DNA from: Ideonella dechloratans
GTDB taxonomy: Bacteria > Pseudomonadota > Gammaproteobacteria > Burkholderiales > Burkholderiaceae_C
DNA: 64,000 bases
Direction of reading: 5' to 3'
NCBI RefSeq assembly: GCF_021049305.1
Contig: NZ_CP088081.1
Coordinates: forward strand, 2,852,001 to 2,916,000
In this document: positions 9,661 through 18,353 of the stretch, one piece after another
How the letters are laid out: each line of letters opens with the position of its first letter
Numbering within the stretch: position 1 is the first letter of the stretch
Translations under genes and position numbers: made by a program
Notes under the pieces: generated by a model
The model's input: the letters and a program-made list of their open reading frames with translations, nothing else
Told to the model about the DNA's origin: nothing
The model's database searches: none

Positions 9661-9745
9661 CCGCGCGAAAGGCGGGGGTGTGGCCCCCGCACTGGCCCCT
9701 GTCTGTGGCTGGGCCGATGCACAGCAGCCCCCTACCGTGGAGGCC

Positions 9746-10057
9746 ATGAACACGCTGCCCCTCTCCCCGCTTTCCGCCCTGCGGCGCGACCGCAGCCCCC
9801 AAGCCGCCGCGCCCCGCCTGCCGCTGGAGCTGGGCCCGCCCACCGTCGCCCTGGCGCCCGGCGAGGTGCTGAGCCGCCGCGGTGTCGCCGGTGCCCGTCT
9901 GCGGGTGCTGGCTGGCCGGGCCTGGGTGACCGAAGCCCATGACGCGCAAGACCATGTCCTCGAAGCGGGTGACATCCACACGGTGCGGGGAAGCGACCTG
10001 CTGGTGGTGGAGGCCCTGGGGCCCGAGGTGGCCGTGCTGGCCTGGCAACTCGCTTGA
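9746..10057 (+). CDS. DUF2917 domain-containing protein
   Basis: A 103-residue protein with the DUF2917 pattern: a beta-rich core in which a Leu-Pro-rich start leads to LRVLAGRAWVTEAHDAQDH, then EAGD and a conserved VVEAL stretch. Cupin-like folding is plausible, but no function is known. The chosen ATG follows a GGAGG only 2 bases away, which is tight; an upstream in-frame GTG-type start at 9680 would add 22 unconserved residues. DUF2917 genes often sit beside MocR-type regulators in Burkholderiales, as here. Confidence 0.75.
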   Translation: MNTLPLSPLSALRRDRSPQAAAPRLPLELGPPTVALAPGEVLSRRGVAGARLRVLAGRAWVTEAHDAQDHVLEAGDIHTVRGSDLLVVEALGPEVAVLAWQLA

Positions 10058-10135
10058 AGCGGGCTTGACCTGACATGCCCCTGGAATGCGGGGGGCGGCT
10101 AATATGCCGCTTTTACGCTCCGAAACGTGTCACTC

Positions 10136-11053
10136 ATGGAAGCTTGGATGCCCCCGCTGCGCTACTGGGTCCTGGCCATCTTCGTCGCCTCGGCGCTCTA
10201 CGCCCACTTCCGCGGCAAGGTGCGCTTCGGCCTCGTGCGCGCGCTGACCGACTTCACGGTGCTGCTGGCCCCGGTCAATGCCCTGCTGTACCTGGGCTCC
10301 AAGGTGCCGGCCAAGGCCTTCCTCGAGCCCAAGGACTTCCCGGATCTGAAGCCGCTGCAGGACCACTGGCAGGAGATCCGTGAAGAGGCCCTGCGCCTGA
10401 ACGACGAGGGTTTCATCAAGGCCGCCGAGGGCTACACCGACATCGGTTTCAACTCCTTCTTCCGCACCGGCTGGAAGCGTTTCTACCTGAAGTGGTACGG
10501 CGACGACCTGCCCTCGGCGGCCAAGCTCTGCCCGCGCACCGTGGAACTGGTCAACCAGATCCCGGGCATCAAGGCCGCCATGTTCACCTCGCTGCCGCCC
10601 GGCGCCCGCCTGGTGCGCCACCGCGATCCCTTCGCCGGCTCCATCCGCTACCACCTGGGCTTGGTCACCCCCAATTCGGACGACTGCTTCATCGAGGTGG
10701 ACGGCGAACGCCGCTCCTGGCGCGATGGCGAGCCGATGATGTTCGACGAGACCTACATCCACTTCGCCGAGAACAAGACCGACCACCAGCGGGTGATCCT
10801 GTTCTGCGACGTGGAGCGGCCGGTCTACACCGCGCCCCTGGCCTGGTTCAACCGCTTCTTCGGCCGCATCGTGCTGAACGCCGCGCGCACCCAGAACGTG
10901 GAAGGCGAGTCGATCGGCATGGTCAACAAGATCTTCGCCCACGGCTACAAGCTGCGGCTGGCCGGCAAGGCGCTGAAGGCCAAGTCCCGCCCCACCTACT
11001 ACGTGCTCAAGTGGGTGGCCATCCTGGGCGCGCTGTACCTGATCTTCCGCTGA
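10136..11053 (+). CDS. lpxO: LpxO-like lipid A / aspartyl-asparaginyl beta-hydroxylase
   Basis: An approximately 305-residue Fe(II)/2-oxoglutarate dioxygenase of the LpxO family, which 2-hydroxylates the secondary myristate of lipid A. Hydrophobic segments at both ends (first about 20 residues and the last 15) anchor it to the inner membrane. The catalytic core shows RHRDPFAGSIRYHLG with the first metal histidine and Asp, and later FDETYIHFAENKTDHQRVILF with further His residues and the 2-oxoglutarate-binding Arg. Length matches Salmonella LpxO (about 300). Start is uncertain: GTG 10127, ATG 10136 and ATG 10148 are in frame and none has a clear ribosome binding site. Confidence 0.85.
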   Translation: MEAWMPPLRYWVLAIFVASALYAHFRGKVRFGLVRALTDFTVLLAPVNALLYLGSKVPAKAFLEPKDFPDLKPLQDHWQEIREEALRLNDEGFIKAAEGYTDIGFNSFFRTGWKRFYLKWYGDDLPSAAKLCPRTVELVNQIPGIKAAMFTSLPPGARLVRHRDPFAGSIRYHLGLVTPNSDDCFIEVDGERRSWRDGEPMMFDETYIHFAENKTDHQRVILFCDVERPVYTAPLAWFNRFFGRIVLNAARTQNVEGESIGMVNKIFAHGYKLRLAGKALKAKSRPTYYVLKWVAILGALYLIFR

Positions 11054-11066
11054 CCCCCGCCCGGCC

Positions 11067-11453
11067 GTGATCGCCCTGCTCTGGACCGTCACCGCCCTGG
11101 GCCTGGCGCTGTGGAGCGGGGCCGTCTGGGCACTGTGGGCACTGCTGAGCCACGACCCGAACTGGGTGGGCGGCTTGCGCGAATGGCTGGATGCCAGCCC
11201 CGCCGCCGGCTGGTTGGACCACTGGCTGCCCGGCTGGGACGCCCTGCTGGCCGCCATGATCCAGGTGCTGCAGGCGGTGCTGCGCGGGGTGTCCGCCTGG
11301 ATCCCATGGCTGCTGGGCGCCGTCTGGGCGCTGGGCAGCCTGCTGACCCTGACCCTGGCAGGGCTGATGCACTGGGCCATCCGCATCGGCAGCCGCCCCC
11401 CCCGCCCCACGGTTCCGGGCTCCGCCGCCACACCGCCCCCGAGCGCCGGATGA
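11067..11453 (+). CDS. Small hypothetical membrane protein
   Basis: A 128-residue protein with an N-terminal hydrophobic segment (about residues 3-27), a Trp-rich amphipathic middle (WLDHWLPGWD) and a second hydrophobic segment (about 78-107), ending in a Pro-rich tail. The GTG start lies 13 bp after the LpxO-like gene. I do not recognise the family. Its position suggests co-transcription with the lipid A hydroxylase and an envelope location. Confidence 0.6.
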   Translation: MIALLWTVTALGLALWSGAVWALWALLSHDPNWVGGLREWLDASPAAGWLDHWLPGWDALLAAMIQVLQAVLRGVSAWIPWLLGAVWALGSLLTLTLAGLMHWAIRIGSRPPRPTVPGSAATPPPSAG

Positions 11454-11490
11454 GTGCAGCCGGGCACCGCATTTGCTTGCCCGCTGCACC

Positions 11491-12582
11491 ATGAACCTTT
11501 CCCACCGATTCCCCCTTGCCGTCCAGGCCGCCGCGGCGGCTTGTGCCGCCCTGCTGCTGGGGCTCGCCGCCCCCGCCGCCCAGGCCGCACCAACGGCCAC
11601 ATCGACCCGCCCCGCGGCCGCCACCTGCCTGAGCGACTGCACACCCCGCATCGGCATCGTCTCGGCCTTCGGGGCCGAGGCCGACCTGCTCCTGGCGCGG
11701 CTGCAGCACCCCAGGACCTGGACGATCACCGGCAAGCGCTTCACCACTGGCGAGCTCGAAGGCCACCGCGTGGTGGTGGTGCTCAGCGGGGTCAGCATCG
11801 TCAACGCCACCCTCACCACCCAGCAGCTGCTGGACCATTTCCGCATCGACCGGCTGGTGATGAGCGGCATCGCCGGCGGCGTGAACCCCGCCAACCATGT
11901 GGGCGATGTGACCGTGCCCGACCGCTGGGCCCTGCCGCTGGAGACCTTCTGGAACGAGAGCGACACCCTGCCCGCCCCCTGTGGCAAAACCGGTGACCTG
12001 AGCTGCCTGGGCCTGGCCCTGGCCGCGCCGGACGGCCAGCCCCTGCCGCCCTTCCAGCACCAGTTCCCCCGCGGCACCTACCTGCTCAACGCGGCCAACG
12101 CGCCGCAGGGCGAGTACCGCTTCGACTACCCGGTGGACGCCGCCATGCTGGCCGCCGTGCGGACGCTGCAGCCCCGCCTGCAACGCTGCGGCCCCAAGGC
12201 CCGGCAGCCCGACGGCTCGGTGGACGAGAAGCTCTGCGTGAAGGAGCAGCCACGCCTGCTGGTGGGCGGACGCGGTGTCTCGGGTCCGGTCTTCCTGGCC
12301 AATGCGGAATACCGGGAATACCTGTTCAAGCACCTGCAGGCCCAGACCTTCGAGATGGAGACCGCCGCGCTGGCCCATGTGGCCGCGGCCAACCAGGTGC
12401 CCTACATCGCCTTCCGCTCGCTGAGCGACCTGGCTGGCGCCGAGGGCTTCAACGCCGACGTGGGCGCGCTGTTCGCCAGCGGCCTGGCCGAAACCAACGA
12501 GGCCGAGGTGACGCTGTCCTTCCTGCGCGCCTGGCAGTCGCCCGTCACGACCGTGAAGCACAAGCGCGGAGGTGCCCGATGA
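11491..12582 (+). CDS. Exported MTA/SAH nucleosidase-like (PNP/UDP phosphorylase fold) protein
   Basis: A 363-residue protein with a clear Sec signal (hydrophobic residues about 8-32, ending AAQAAP) followed by a nucleoside phosphorylase/nucleosidase fold. IGIVSAFGAEADLL matches the MTAN N-terminus, and FEMETAALAHV plus RSLSDLAG hold the Glu-Met-Glu and Ser-Asp catalytic/ribose-binding signature. Active residues are therefore kept, unlike in a dead homologue. Insertions with four cysteines (near residues 160-260) are unlike cytosolic MTAN and may form disulfides. An upstream in-frame TTG was rejected in favour of this ATG. The gene overlaps the next (NUP family) by 4 bp. Probable job: cleaving purine nucleosides in the periplasm. 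Confidence 0.72.
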   Translation: MNLSHRFPLAVQAAAAACAALLLGLAAPAAQAAPTATSTRPAAATCLSDCTPRIGIVSAFGAEADLLLARLQHPRTWTITGKRFTTGELEGHRVVVVLSGVSIVNATLTTQQLLDHFRIDRLVMSGIAGGVNPANHVGDVTVPDRWALPLETFWNESDTLPAPCGKTGDLSCLGLALAAPDGQPLPPFQHQFPRGTYLLNAANAPQGEYRFDYPVDAAMLAAVRTLQPRLQRCGPKARQPDGSVDEKLCVKEQPRLLVGGRGVSGPVFLANAEYREYLFKHLQAQTFEMETAALAHVAAANQVPYIAFRSLSDLAGAEGFNADVGALFASGLAETNEAEVTLSFLRAWQSPVTTVKHKRGGAR

Positions 12583-13628
12583 GCTGGTTCCTGCACCGCG
12601 CCACGGCGCTCTTGGGCACGATGCTGCTGAGCATCGGCCTGGCCCAGGCCCAGACCGCGCCGGCCCCCCCCCGCCCGGTCAAGGTCCTGGTCATCTCCAT
12701 GTTCGGCCCCGAGGCCGAGCCCTGGATCCAGCCCTTCCAGCTCACCGAATCCATCCCGGTGCCCGGCCTGTCGCCGGACTACCCGGCCCTGCGCTGCAAC
12801 GCCGACGACGTCTGCCTGCTGACCACCGGCATGGGCCACGCCAACGCCGCGGCCTCGGTGCTGGCCGTGACGCTGGACCCGCGTTTCGACCTGCGCAAGA
12901 CCTGGTTCCTCGTCGCCGGCATCGCCGGCATCGACCCGGCCCAGGGCACCCTGGGCAGCGCCGCCTGGGCCCGCTGGCTGGTCGACTCGGGCATTGCCCA
13001 CGAGATCGACGCCCGCGAGATGCCCAGGGGCTGGAGCACCGGCTACTTCGGCGTGCTCACCCCCGGCCCAGGCATCAAGCCGAAGCTGGAGTACCGCACC
13101 GAAGTGGCGCGGCTGGACGATGCGCTGGTGAACAAGGCCCTGGCCCTGAGCCGCGGCGTGCCACTGGCCGACAGCCCGCAAGCCCAGGCCTACCGGGCCC
13201 ACTACCCCAAGGGCAGCCCCGCCACCCGGCCGCCGGCCGTGATCCAGTGCGACACCCTGGGCGGCGACACCTGGTGGCACGGCCACCGCCTGGGCCAGCA
13301 TGCCCGTGACTGGGTCCAGCTGATGACCGATGGCCAGGGCCGCTACTGCACCACCCAGCAGGAGGACAACGCCAGCTACAACGCGCTGGAGCGCGCCGCG
13401 GCCGCCGGCAAGGTGGACCTGAAGCGTCTGGCCGTGCTGCGCACCGGCTCCAACTTCGACCGGCCCTACCCGGGCCAGACGGCCCAGGCCTCGCTGCAGG
13501 CCTCGACCACCGGGGCCACCGGCGGCTTCGTGCCCGCCACCCAGAACCTGGCCCGCGTCGGCGGCGCCCTGGTGCGCGACATCGTGGCCCACTGGGACCT
13601 GTGGAAGGACGGCGTGCCCGCCCCGTGA
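12579..13628 (+). CDS. Purine nucleoside permease (NUP) family exported protein
   Basis: A 349-residue member of the NUP family (named after the Candida purine nucleoside permease), with a signal peptide ending AQAQT near residue 25. VKVLVISMFGPEAEPW and LTTGMGHANAAASV are typical of the family, as are FLVAGIAGIDP and the C-terminal RTGSNFDRPYPGQ. Despite the name the protein has no membrane helices beyond the signal and is related in fold to nucleoside phosphorylases, so a periplasmic binding or cleavage role is more likely than transport. It overlaps the MTAN-like gene by 4 bp and is followed by a TonB receptor. Confidence 0.82.
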   Translation: MSWFLHRATALLGTMLLSIGLAQAQTAPAPPRPVKVLVISMFGPEAEPWIQPFQLTESIPVPGLSPDYPALRCNADDVCLLTTGMGHANAAASVLAVTLDPRFDLRKTWFLVAGIAGIDPAQGTLGSAAWARWLVDSGIAHEIDAREMPRGWSTGYFGVLTPGPGIKPKLEYRTEVARLDDALVNKALALSRGVPLADSPQAQAYRAHYPKGSPATRPPAVIQCDTLGGDTWWHGHRLGQHARDWVQLMTDGQGRYCTTQQEDNASYNALERAAAAGKVDLKRLAVLRTGSNFDRPYPGQTAQASLQASTTGATGGFVPATQNLARVGGALVRDIVAHWDLWKDGVPAP

Positions 13629-13642
13629 TGGGGCCGGGGTGA

Positions 13643-13658
13643 TGGCATGTCGGTTGCT
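13643..13658 (+). promoter_or_regulatory. Sigma-54 promoter upstream of the TonB receptor
   Basis: TGGCATGTCGGTTGCT has the invariant GG and GC dinucleotides spaced by exactly 10 bases and the -24 (TGGCA) and -12 (TTGCT) elements, one mismatch from TGGCAC-N5-TTGCW. Transcription would start near 13669, 28 bases before the receptor ATG. Confidence 0.55.
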
Positions 13659-13685
13659 ACGCAAAGGGGCATAACAACTTTGCGT
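13659..13685 (+). promoter_or_regulatory. PurR-like half-sites in an inverted repeat before the TonB receptor
   Basis: ACGCAAAG and CTTTGCGT are perfect 8-bp arms separated by 11 bases, ending 11 bases before the ATG. The 7-base arms ACGCAAA/TTTGCGT equal the half-sites of the E. coli PurR box, but PurR boxes have a 2-base centre, whereas here it is 13, about one helical turn more. It overlaps the predicted sigma-54 start site. It could alternatively fold into an mRNA hairpin next to the ribosome binding region. Confidence 0.4.
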
Positions 13686-13696
13686 CGCAGCAAGAC

Positions 13697-15976
13697 ATGA
13701 CCACACGTCATCACCCCGCCGCCCACCACGCGGCACAGCCCCATCCCTCCCGTCCTTCGTTGTTGAGCCTGGCCGCCCTGGCGGCCCTGCTGCCGGCCAC
13801 CCCGGTGTGGGCCCAGGACGCCACGGCCGCCACCGCGACCGAGGCCGGCAAGCTGACCACCATCACCGTGACGGCCGAGCGGCGCGAGGAAAACGCGCTG
13901 GAGGTGCCCATGGCCATCACCACGCTGCGCGGTGAGGCCCTGGACACGCTGAACGCCAGCGGCGAGGACCTGCGCATGCTCTCGGGCCGGGTGCCCAGCC
14001 TGAACATCGAATCGTCCTTCGGCCGGGCCTTCCCGCGCTTCTACATCCGCGGCTACGGCAACACCGACTTCCGCCTGAACGCCTCGCAGCCGGTGTCGCT
14101 GATCCTGGACGACATCGTGCAGGAGAACCCCATCCTCAAGGGCTTCCCCATCTTCGACAGCGAAGGCGTGGAAGTGCTGGCCGGCCCGCAGGGCACGCTG
14201 TTCGGCCGCAACACGCCCGCTGGCGTGGTCAAGTTCGACTCGGTCAAGCCGCAGAAGACCTTCGGTGGCTACGCCAGCCTGGGCTATGGCAGCTATGGCA
14301 CCACCAACCTGGAAGGGGCCGTCAACGTCCCGATCGACGCGCAATGGCAGTCGCGCATCTCGGTGCAGTCGCAGCACCGCGACAACTGGGTGACCAACGA
14401 AGCCCCGGTGACCCAGCAGACCCACAAGCTCGAGGGCTACGACGACAACGCCGTGCGGGCCCAGCTGCTGTACGGCGCCGGCACCGACTTCTCGGCCCTG
14501 TTCAATGTGCATGCCCGCAACCTGGACGGCAGCGCCCGCCTGTTCCGCGCCAACATCATCCAGCCCGGCACGAACGACCTGGTGGACGACTTCGACATCA
14601 AGAAGGTCTACCTGGACGGCAAGAACGAGCAGAAGCTCAGCAGCACCGGCGCCAGCGCCCACCTGACCTGGGCCTTCAGCGGCTACAAGCTGCACTCGAT
14701 CACCGGCTTCGAGAAGGTGCACTCGTACAGCCGTGGCGACGTGGACGGCGGCTACGGCGCCTCCTACGCCCCCTCCATGGGCCCGGGCACCATCCCCTTC
14801 TCCAGCGAAACGGCCGACGGCCTGCGCGCCCACCAGCAGTGGACGCAGGAGCTGCGCGCCGAATCCACCGCCGCCGGCCCGCTGAGCTGGCAGGGCGGCC
14901 TGTACTTCTTCCACGAGAAGTACGACATGGACGCCTACAGCTACGACTCCGTCTTCGCGGGTGGCGCGCAGACCGGCCTGTCCACCACCACCCAGAGCAA
15001 CAACTCCTGGGCGGCCTTCGGCTCGGTCAACTACGCCATCGCGCCCGACCTGAAGCTGCGCGCCGGCCTGCGCTACACCCACGACTGGAAGAAGCTCAGC
15101 ACCGACCCGGGCGATGTGGCCGTGGACGACAGCGCCGGCCTGAGCGGCACCGTGTCGGGCAGCAAGGTGACCGGCGACCTGGCCGCCACCTGGTCGGTCA
15201 GCAAGGGCACCAACCTGTACGCCCGCGTGGCCACCGGCTACCGCGGCGCCAGCATCCTGCCGGCCTCGGCCTTCAATCCCCTGTCGGACGCCGCGCCGGA
15301 GACCAACACCTCGTATGAGGCGGGTGTGAAGTCCGAGCTGTTCGACCGCCGCGCCCGCATCACGGCCGACGTCTTCCACTACGACGTCAAGAACCAGCAG
15401 CTGACCGCCGTGGGCGGGGCCAGCAACTCCACCCTGCTGCTGAGCGCCAAGAAGTCCATGGGCCAGGGCTTCGAGATGACGCTGGACGCCTACCTGAGCG
15501 ACAACCTGCTGCTGAACCTGAACGGCAGCGTGAACACCACCAAGATCAAGGACAAGAACCTGGTGGTGGCCGGCTGCGCCATGTGCACGGTGACCGACCC
15601 GGCCGGCACGGTGGCGGGCACCTACCACATCGACGGCAACCCGCTGCCGCAGGCACCCAAGTACGTGGCCAACGCCAACCTGCGCTACAGCCTGCCCATG
15701 GCCGACGGCAGCGAGTTCTACCTCTACACCGACTGGACCTACCGCAGCAAGATCAACTTCTTCCTGTACGAGTCGGTGGAGTTCACCGGCAAGCCCCTCA
15801 CCCAGGGTGGCCTGCGCCTGGGCTACATCTGGGGCGATGGCAAGTACGAGCTCGCCGCCTTCAGCCGCAACATCACCAACAAGGTGGTGGTCAACGGCGC
15901 CATCGACTTCAACAACCTGACCGGCTTCGTCAACGAGCCGCGCACCTTCGGCGCGCAGTTCAAGGCGATGTTCTGA
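13697..15976 (+). CDS. TonB-dependent outer-membrane receptor
   Basis: A 759-residue receptor: signal peptide (cleavage near residue 38, VWAQD), TonB box region TTITVTAERREEN, plug domain (about 55-165, with RGYGNTDFR and GPQGTLFGRN) and a 22-strand-type barrel ending in aromatic FGAQFKAMF. It belongs to the broad IroN/Fiu/CirA-like class used for siderophores, but many such receptors carry other ligands. Its neighbours are nucleoside-handling exported proteins and a purine deaminase, which suggests a nucleoside or purine ligand; that is inference. It has its own sigma-54-like promoter and an intrinsic terminator after it. Confidence 0.88.
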   Translation: MTTRHHPAAHHAAQPHPSRPSLLSLAALAALLPATPVWAQDATAATATEAGKLTTITVTAERREENALEVPMAITTLRGEALDTLNASGEDLRMLSGRVPSLNIESSFGRAFPRFYIRGYGNTDFRLNASQPVSLILDDIVQENPILKGFPIFDSEGVEVLAGPQGTLFGRNTPAGVVKFDSVKPQKTFGGYASLGYGSYGTTNLEGAVNVPIDAQWQSRISVQSQHRDNWVTNEAPVTQQTHKLEGYDDNAVRAQLLYGAGTDFSALFNVHARNLDGSARLFRANIIQPGTNDLVDDFDIKKVYLDGKNEQKLSSTGASAHLTWAFSGYKLHSITGFEKVHSYSRGDVDGGYGASYAPSMGPGTIPFSSETADGLRAHQQWTQELRAESTAAGPLSWQGGLYFFHEKYDMDAYSYDSVFAGGAQTGLSTTTQSNNSWAAFGSVNYAIAPDLKLRAGLRYTHDWKKLSTDPGDVAVDDSAGLSGTVSGSKVTGDLAATWSVSKGTNLYARVATGYRGASILPASAFNPLSDAAPETNTSYEAGVKSELFDRRARITADVFHYDVKNQQLTAVGGASNSTLLLSAKKSMGQGFEMTLDAYLSDNLLLNLNGSVNTTKIKDKNLVVAGCAMCTVTDPAGTVAGTYHIDGNPLPQAPKYVANANLRYSLPMADGSEFYLYTDWTYRSKINFFLYESVEFTGKPLTQGGLRLGYIWGDGKYELAAFSRNITNKVVVNGAIDFNNLTGFVNEPRTFGAQFKAMF

Positions 15977-16020
15977 GCGTTCCGAGCGGACCGGTCATCA
16001 GGGCCGGCTCCGCACAAGAC

Positions 16021-16055
16021 AAGGGCCTGCAGCCTCACGGCGGCAGGCCCTTTTT
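16021..16055 (+). terminator. Intrinsic terminator after the TonB receptor
   Basis: AAGGGCCTGC (16021-16030) pairs perfectly with GCAGGCCCTT (16043-16052), followed by a run of five T at 16051-16055. It lies in the convergent gap between the receptor and the adenine deaminase gene. Confidence 0.85.
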
Positions 16056-16070
16056 GCGTGTCGTCCTGAT

Positions 16071-17135
16071 TCAGGCCGCCGCGGCGACGAAGGCCTCGTT
16101 GAGCCGCGCCGACCAGCCCGCACGCTGGTCGGCCGAGACGAAGCTGGCCTCGAAGCTGTTGCGGGCCAGCACATAGGCCTCATTGGCGCCGAGGCTCGGC
16201 ATGGCCTCGAAGCAGGCCAGGTAGTTGGCGTTGAGGTAGCCGCCGAAGTAGGCCGGGTCATCGGAGTTGAGCATGGCGACCAGACCGTGCGAGAGCAGCT
16301 GCGGCAGCTGGTGATCGGCCAGGTCCTTGACGCCGCAGAGCTTCAGGTTGGACAGCGGGCAGACCGTCAGCGGGATGCGCTCGGCCGCCAGCCGGTCCAT
16401 CAGGGCCGGGTCCTCCACGCTGCGCACGCCGTGGTCGATGCGCTCGACCTTCAGCACGTCCAGCGCGCCGGCCACATAGGGCGGCGGGCCCTCCTCGCCG
16501 GCATGGGCCACGCGGTGCAGGCCCAGCTCGGCGGCCCGGGCGAAGACGCGGGCGAATTTCTCCGGCGGGTGGCCGCGCTCGGAGCTGTCCAGGCCCACGC
16601 CGATGAAATAGCTGCGCCAGGGCAGCGCCGCCTCCAGCGTGGCCAGCGCATCCTCCTCGCTCAGGTGGCGCAGGAAGCACAGGATCAGCTTGGCGCTGAT
16701 GCCCAGTTCCTGATGCGCCCGCTGGCAGGCATGGTGCAGGCCCAGGATGACCGTCTGCATCGGCACGCCGCGCGCGGTGTGGGTCTGCGGGTCGAAGAAG
16801 ATCTCGGTGTGAACCACGTTCTCGGCCGCGGCCTTCTCCAGGTAGGCCCAGGCCATGTCGAAGAAGTCCTGCTCCTTCAGCAGCACGCTGGCCCCGGCGT
16901 AATAGATGTCCAGGAAGCTCTGCAGGTCGGTGAAGGCATAGGCCGCACGCAGGGCCTCCACGCTGGGGTAGCTCAGCGCCACGCCGTTGCGCTGGGCCAG
17001 CTTGAAGATCAGCTCGGGCTCCAGCGAGCCCTCGATGTGGATGTGCAGCTCGGCCTTGGGCATGGTGCGCAGCAGCGCGGGCAGGCGGTCGCGGCCGATG
17101 CGGTCAAAGGCGATGGCAGGCAGGGCAGCGGTCAT
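16071..17135 (-). CDS. Adenine deaminase of the adenosine-deaminase family
   Basis: A 354-residue zinc amidohydrolase. [11 protein letters not shown] supplies the two N-terminal metal histidines, HAGEEG the third and the catalytic Glu, ERIDHG a catalytic His, and [11 protein letters not shown] the metal Asp. The stretches [20 protein letters not shown] and [10 protein letters not shown] are those of the adenine deaminase subgroup (as in Pseudomonas PA0148) rather than true adenosine deaminases, so the predicted reaction is adenine to hypoxanthine plus ammonia. Start is the ATG at the left side of a 207-bp divergent promoter region shared with the BMP transporter. Automatic annotation will probably say adenosine deaminase. 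Confidence 0.88.
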   Translation of the reverse strand: MTAALPAIAFDRIGRDRLPALLRTMPKAELHIHIEGSLEPELIFKLAQRNGVALSYPSVEALRAAYAFTDLQSFLDIYYAGASVLLKEQDFFDMAWAYLEKAAAENVVHTEIFFDPQTHTARGVPMQTVILGLHHACQRAHQELGISAKLILCFLRHLSEEDALATLEAALPWRSYFIGVGLDSSERGHPPEKFARVFARAAELGLHRVAHAGEEGPPPYVAGALDVLKVERIDHGVRSVEDPALMDRLAAERIPLTVCPLSNLKLCGVKDLADHQLPQLLSHGLVAMLNSDDPAYFGGYLNANYLACFEAMPSLGANEAYVLARNSFEASFVSADQRAGWSARLNEAFVAAAA

Positions 17136-17251
17136 CGGCAAACTCCAGAAAAGGCGCCGGCCCCCGGGGGGCTCGGCAGGACAGGTCGGGCGATGCAGGT
17201 CCCGTACCACATGGCCGGCATTCTGGCCCCAAGCCGGCCGGCCGCATCGGG

Positions 17252-17267
17252 TGGCACATGACTTGCA
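17252..17267 (+). promoter_or_regulatory. Sigma-54 promoter of the purine BMP transporter operon
   Basis: TGGCACATGACTTGCA matches the -24/-12 consensus TGGCAC-N5-TTGCA fully, with GG-N10-GC spacing. Start of transcription would be near 17278, 65 bases before the ATG at 17343. It predicts control by nitrogen limitation through an NtrC-type activator. Confidence 0.75.
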
Positions 17268-17342
17268 CCAAAGTGGTCCGCATGGCACCGTGCACACTGC
17301 CTCGGTGCATCGCCTTTCGTTCAACCCGTTCATTGGAGATTG

Positions 17343-18341
17343 ATGAAGATGACCTCCCGCCGTTCGCTGCTGGCCTGGGCCGGCTCCCTGGCGCTCGCCA
17401 CCCCGGGTCTGGCCCTGGCGGCCGACACCAAGATCAAGGTCGCCGCGGTCTACACCGTGCCCTTCGAGCAGCAATGGGTGAGCCGCATCCACAAGGCCCT
17501 GAAGGCGGCAGAGGCCCGCGGCGAGATCGAATACAAGGCCACCGAGAACGTGGCCAACGCCGACTACGAGCGCGTGATGCGCGAGTACGCCACCGGCGGC
17601 GCCCAGCTGATCCTGGGCGAGGCCTTCGCGGTGGAAGCCGCCGCCCGCAAGGTGGCCAAGGACTTCCCCAAGACCGCCTTCCTGCTGGGCAGCTCCGGCA
17701 AGCCGCAGGCGCCCAACTTCGCGGTGTTCGACAACTTCATCCAGGAGCCCGCCTACCTGAGCGGCATGATCGCCGGCGCGATGACCAAGACGAACAAGAT
17801 CGGCATGGTCGGCGGCTTCCCCATCCCCGAGGTGAACCGCCTGATGAACGCCTTCATGGCCGGCGCCAAGGAGACCAACCCCAAGGTCAGCTTCACCGTC
17901 AGCTTCATCAACAGCTGGTTCGACCCGCCCAAGGCCAAGGAGGCCACCTTCGCGATGATCGACAAGGGCGCCGACGTGCTCTACGCCGAGCGCTTTGGCG
18001 TCAGCGACGCGGCCAAGGAAAAAGGCAAGCTGGCCATCGGCAACGTGATCAACACCCAGCCCCAGTACCCCGACACCGTGGTGGCCTCGGCCCTGTGGAA
18101 CATGGAGCCCTCGGTGGACCGTGCCATCAAGTTGGTCAAGGAAGGCAAGTTCGCCGCCGAGGACTACGGCATCTACTCGACCATGAAGTACAAGGGCTCG
18201 GAGCTGGCCCCGCTGGGCACCTTCGAGAAGAAGGTGCCGGCCGACGTGGTCGCCAAGGTCAAGGCCAAGGAAAAGGCCATCCTGGCCGGCAGCTTCAGCG
18301 TCAAGGTGGACGACAGCCAGCCCAAGTCCAGCGCGCAATGA
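17343..18341 (+). CDS. BMP-family ABC transporter substrate-binding protein (purine/nucleoside type)
   Basis: A 332-residue periplasmic binding protein of the Bmp/PnrA family. The N-terminus has a twin-arginine-like signal ([11 protein letters not shown]) and is not a lipoprotein. Family motifs include [35 protein letters not shown] and the [10 protein letters not shown] stretch. It is followed by a double ATPase and two permeases, then cytosine deaminase, so a purine base or nucleoside ligand is likely. The ATG has GGAG 5 bases upstream; a TTG three bases earlier was rejected. It has its own sigma-54 promoter. Confidence 0.9.
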   Translation: MKMTSRRSLLAWAGSLALATPGLALAADTKIKVAAVYTVPFEQQWVSRIHKALKAAEARGEIEYKATENVANADYERVMREYATGGAQLILGEAFAVEAAARKVAKDFPKTAFLLGSSGKPQAPNFAVFDNFIQEPAYLSGMIAGAMTKTNKIGMVGGFPIPEVNRLMNAFMAGAKETNPKVSFTVSFINSWFDPPKAKEATFAMIDKGADVLYAERFGVSDAAKEKGKLAIGNVINTQPQYPDTVVASALWNMEPSVDRAIKLVKEGKFAAEDYGIYSTMKYKGSELAPLGTFEKKVPADVVAKVKAKEKAILAGSFSVKVDDSQPKSSAQ

Positions 18342-18353
18342 GTCTGTGAGCCT

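Noticed and set aside
17156..17180. GC palindrome (GCCCCCGGGGGGC) as a second copy of the element at 1073-1150
   Set aside because: Similarity is limited to the G/C core of about 14 bases and does not extend to the flanks.
17265..17279. NtrC-like dyad GCACCA-AAG-TGGTCC
   Set aside because: It overlaps the -12 element and start site of the sigma-54 promoter, which is the wrong place for an activator enhancer site, and has a mismatch in the right arm.
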